From Blastomyces gilchristii SLH14081 (taxonomy: Eukaryota > Ascomycota > Eurotiomycetes > Onygenales > Ajellomycetaceae): 64,000 bases of DNA. This document shows, in pieces, positions 60,939 to 64,000 of the stretch; positions within the stretch are counted from its first letter, which is position 1, and the number at the start of each line of letters is the position of its first letter. The position numbers and the translations under genes are program-made. Under the pieces are notes generated by a model. The model was not told the DNA's origin. It did not search any database and saw nothing but the letters and a program-made list of their open reading frames with translations. The stretch is from assembly GCF_000003855.2 (NCBI RefSeq), contig NW_003101661.1, positions 251,663 to 315,662 on the forward strand, read 5' to 3'.

Positions 60939-62802
60939 GATGCGAAGGAGGTCAATGGGGCACTTGCAAAAGAAAAAATATATCAATCAAAAGAGTGTTG
61001 ATGGGTAAATAAGGAGTATACGGATTATCAAATAGCGAACGTATCTTGCTCTCCTCCTCTGCTTGGGTAGCAGACTAGGGGGAATTGCTTCATCACACTT
61101 GGGATGCAGCATCCATGGATGGATCGGGCGTGGGCAAAGAAATCAACAAGCAGAAGTTTTTCTGCTGTTCAATACATCTCGAAAACTCTTGCGGCAGGCA
61201 TCATCCATGTTTCTTGTCCACGCAACAGCGCCAGGCAAGCACGGCCATGTATGTATGTAATGTACAGTACCTAGGTAGTTTAGACATTCCCTCAGAGAAT
61301 GTATGTACTGTACATGTACATGTACAGTCTGTACCTGTACCTGCGTAGAAATATATAAAAAGTTACACTGTAAAAATCATGTCTTGCCATGCCATGCGGC
61401 TCCGCAGTCCCAACCGGCTCAGGCTGCGCTGAAGCTGTAGTTAACTCTCAATCTATCCATATATAGCCCCTGCCCTCGACCCAACAGAGCAATTTGGATC
61501 GAGAGTTCATTGTTTGGATCCACTCACATCCTGGCAGCAGAGATCCAAACACATACGCTATACCTCCGTCGCTTGATGTTGCATAGGTAGAAGAAATGGT
61601 AGTAGTGGACTAGGAGTCGAGGGAACACACGCATCACCAGATCCGCCGCCTTGTTCTACAACTGGCAATACAGTAAATCAGCTGTGGAAGACTCGCACAC
61701 CCTCAGGCGAGGCTGCAGCTGGGGTATCTCCTCATCTCTTCATGAAAATCAAGTAGCAAGGCAAATTAGTCCAAGAGCAACAACTCTGCATTAGTTGGGC
61801 CTGGTGAGATGATAGGGTTTTTGCCGCGCGGTATTTCATCGTCTTGGATACTGAACCTCCCTGTTCATTTGTTTTACAAGACGTCTCGCGCGCCGGAAGA
61901 GGGCTATGTGGAATTCAACAAGATGCTAGCAGCCAAAAAGATGTATTTAGTTGGTCTATCACAAACATTCCACACCTCAGCCTAAATCAGGCCAACCCCG
62001 ATCGCCTCTCCATGCCCCAGAGGAGATGGCATTTTGCAGGCGGGTGCGTACATTTCTTCCTCCAATGCCCACGGCCCATCATCGGCCCGCAGTGAAAACA
62101 ATGTGAGGTGTGACCGTGTGAGTGCAAAAGGGACTAGTGTGACGGATCATGCCTGTCGTGCAGCAAGATCATGAACTAAGATACCATACCGGCAGCCTTT
62201 CGTGCTGGCGACTTGCGTTGACTGGCTACACGCAACATGGGGAAAACGCCGACTTCTATCTCGGCGCTTAATTTGCAGCAAATCATTCTTTGTCTTGACA
62301 GAAAATCCCTCTGCAAGGTTCCAGCAAATACCCAACCACAATCATCGATGCCGTTTCCAAGGAGCAGCCAGTTTTAGTGCGTGCTGGCCACCATGCTAGC
62401 TTGGGAATCCCAGCAGCCAAAATAGCTTGCGATTATCTCAATGGGTCAGTGATGACAATGTGCGACCATGCGGCCCACATCCTCTCACAGCCTCCTCATG
62501 CTACTCCCCTCTCTCATTTGTAGACCAGACCTTTACCTCACAGGAGTTTTACCGGAATGCCTCTTGAGGAACTCTCCCTTCGAACCAATCACTCAAGCAG
62601 TGTTCGATTCCTGATGCCGATCCAAAATCAAAGACGCAGTGTTTGGATCTCCCTTCCTCGCATGGATCTTATATCTACCAAAGCCCCGCAGAGTGGTAAA
62701 CGCTGCTCCTGTTGTTACAGAGGTGAAAGGGGTGGCCTGGATTGTTTGGGAGACTTTATTCCTGGCATGTCGGATGCGGTATAACAACCCGAGGATCACG
62801 AC
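60939..62802. promoter_or_regulatory. Long divergent upstream region
   Basis: 1.86 kb between two head-to-head membrane-protein genes. It has a GTAC-rich patch (61254-61345) including a perfect 22-bp palindrome at 61307-61328, and a TATA-like CATATATAGCCCC at about 61459-61471. Frames of 60-85 codons here look like chance. A long 5' UTR for the right-hand gene is possible. Confidence 0.5.
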
Positions 62803-64000
62803 ATGTCCGCTCCACGGTTGTCATTTTCTACTTGTTTTCTGCTGCTTTTGATCCAGGCCGCTATCGTCCATACAGCATCAATTCGGTCGATCAACATTTT
62901 CAAAGGCCCGGCCCCAGCCCCCGAAGACGGTCCTCCTCTCTCAGCTTCCGCAACTCGCGATCTCAGTCTCCTCTGGCGAGAAATTGTCGCCATAGTAGGC
63001 GCATACGTTGGCACAGTAGTTATATTCCTGGGTTGCCTTCTCACGACAGGGAGACGGCTGCGTCGCAGCGCACAACAATCGAACCGAACACTGGACATGG
63101 AAATGATCAAACCGCAAAAACCAACACTTAACACCACAATAAACCCAGCAACACCTAGCAGACTTTGGTTAACTCCAGAAAGCGGAATAGATTCTCAAAT
63201 GTGGCCGAGCCCAAAGAAAGGGAAATCCAGCTTTAGCATGCCTTGGTCTAACACTTCTAGAAGTCCTACTTCTCCTGCCTCCCAAACCGGAAGCATGGCC
63301 ACATTTGATGAGACCATAGTACAAGCAGACCGAATGAGAGCCCAAGATGAGATGGAACGGCTCTACGCCGCGGTTATGGAACATGACGCAAAGCAATCTC
63401 GTGCTGTATACGAGACGAACGAAGACGAAAACTTGTCCCCGGCTCAACAACAAGTGTCGTCCTCCCCTGAATCCATCCAAGGTCCTCCAGAATTCCGACA
63501 TCTCAGACATACCGCACTACCTGCCCATCCACAACAGGCCCGATTGAAGAATCAGCCCGCATTCCCACCCCCGAAAGATCCTTCAGTACTACAGCAGCAG
63601 CAACATCAACATCAACAACTACCTACCTCCCCTCTATCTCCTATAGCTCATCGATTATCAAGGCTTTCCAACTTGTCATTCCTCGGCTCTCGTTCTCGTG
63701 ACACTACGGCGGGTGGCAAAGCTCGCAGGAAGTCGGTGCGAAATCTTCCAATCTCACCGCCCATGGGATCTCCGGCACTTACCTCGAGTAACTATTCCGA
63801 AACCCAACCGTTATCGCCACGGATATACAGCCCAGGACCTCCCCCACCTAATCCAAGCCAAAAATCGCTTGATCCCCCAAGCCGAAAAACTCCCACACCT
63901 CTCAATATTCGAACCGGCAGTAGTAACTCGACCCTACCATTTCGCGCATTCGCTTCACCTACAAGTGCTACACCAACTAAAACCACAGTTGTTGAGCGTC
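62803..64000 (+). CDS. Single-pass membrane protein, 5' part (runs off window)
   Basis: The frame opens at ATG 62803 and has no stop to 64000, so it is only partly visible (about 399 residues). It begins with a signal peptide (MSAPRLSFSTCFLLLLIQAA, likely cleaved after VHTA). A short luminal part (PAPAPEDGPPLSASATRDLS) follows, then one transmembrane helix (IVAIVGAYVGTVVIFLGCLL, about residues 71-91) followed by RRLRRS, giving type I topology with a cytoplasmic tail. The tail is Ser/Pro-rich and disordered, with a helix-prone TFDETIVQADRMRAQDEMER then LYAAVMEHD, and Gln/His runs further on. No introns are needed in the visible part. The overall layout is a fungal conserved hypothetical; a role is not known to me. 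Confidence 0.8.
   Translation, partial: MSAPRLSFSTCFLLLLIQAAIVHTASIRSINIFKGPAPAPEDGPPLSASATRDLSLLWREIVAIVGAYVGTVVIFLGCLLTTGRRLRRSAQQSNRTLDMEMIKPQKPTLNTTINPATPSRLWLTPESGIDSQMWPSPKKGKSSFSMPWSNTSRSPTSPASQTGSMATFDETIVQADRMRAQDEMERLYAAVMEHDAKQSRAVYETNEDENLSPAQQQVSSSPESIQGPPEFRHLRHTALPAHPQQARLKNQPAFPPPKDPSVLQQQQHQHQQLPTSPLSPIAHRLSRLSNLSFLGSRSRDTTAGGKARRKSVRNLPISPPMGSPALTSSNYSETQPLSPRIYSPGPPPPNPSQKSLDPPSRKTPTPLNIRTGSSNSTLPFRAFASPTSATPTKTTVVER

Noticed and set aside
62118..62155. AGGGACTAGTGTGAC resembling the purine tract and LTR start of gypsy B
   Set aside because: Similarity ends after about 20 bases and nothing of the LTR follows, so chance is more likely than a solo LTR.

Overview
The window looks like a filamentous ascomycete, most likely a eurotiomycete of the order Onygenales. 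Evidence seen: short spliceosomal introns with CTAAC/CTGAC branch points, a fungal exocyst Sec3, a DOCK-family GEF, an SRP40/Nopp140 homologue and mitochondrial Mrp10, alternating with long, very AT-rich blocks of retrotransposon DNA full of TAA/TAG/TGA stops. The C-to-T and G-to-A decay of those blocks is the signature of repeat-induced point mutation (RIP). Sharp alternation of gene-rich islands and gypsy-filled AT isochores is known from Blastomyces and relatives; assigning this window to that group is inference.

Layout. 1-5400: decayed repeats (a tRNA-headed retroposon carrying a hAT-like MITE) and a pseudogene with a Myb/SANT-like stretch and a chromodomain. 5767-27596: a normal gene island: DOCK-family GEF (-, one apparent frameshift), sec3 (-, four exons, one GC-AG intron), SRP40-like (+), F-box/beta-propeller-like protein (-), cytochrome P450 (+), and a tiny three-exon mrp10 (-). 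27833-57710: a nested transposon block. A Ty1/copia element (TSD CAAGA) contains three MITE insertions (one inside another), two tRNA-derived SINEs and a Ty3/gypsy element (TSD TGAAA), which itself contains a second Ty3/gypsy chromovirus (TSD CATTA). A few bases further right lies a TIR element of about 1 kb containing another copy of that chromovirus (TSD TAAAT). 57808-64000: a second gene island: a mitochondrial DNAJC28-like (DUF1992) protein (+, one apparent frameshift), a predicted myristoylated membrane protein (-), and the 5' part of a type I membrane protein (+) that runs off the window.

Removing the insertions and their target duplications leaves about 346 bp between mrp10 (-) and the DNAJC28-like gene (+). 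These two genes, both predicted mitochondrial, therefore once formed an ordinary divergent pair whose shared promoter has been pushed 30 kb apart. All intron models were set by reading donor, branch and acceptor sites and checking that joined exons stay in frame. No similarity search was run, so family names rest on recognised motifs.
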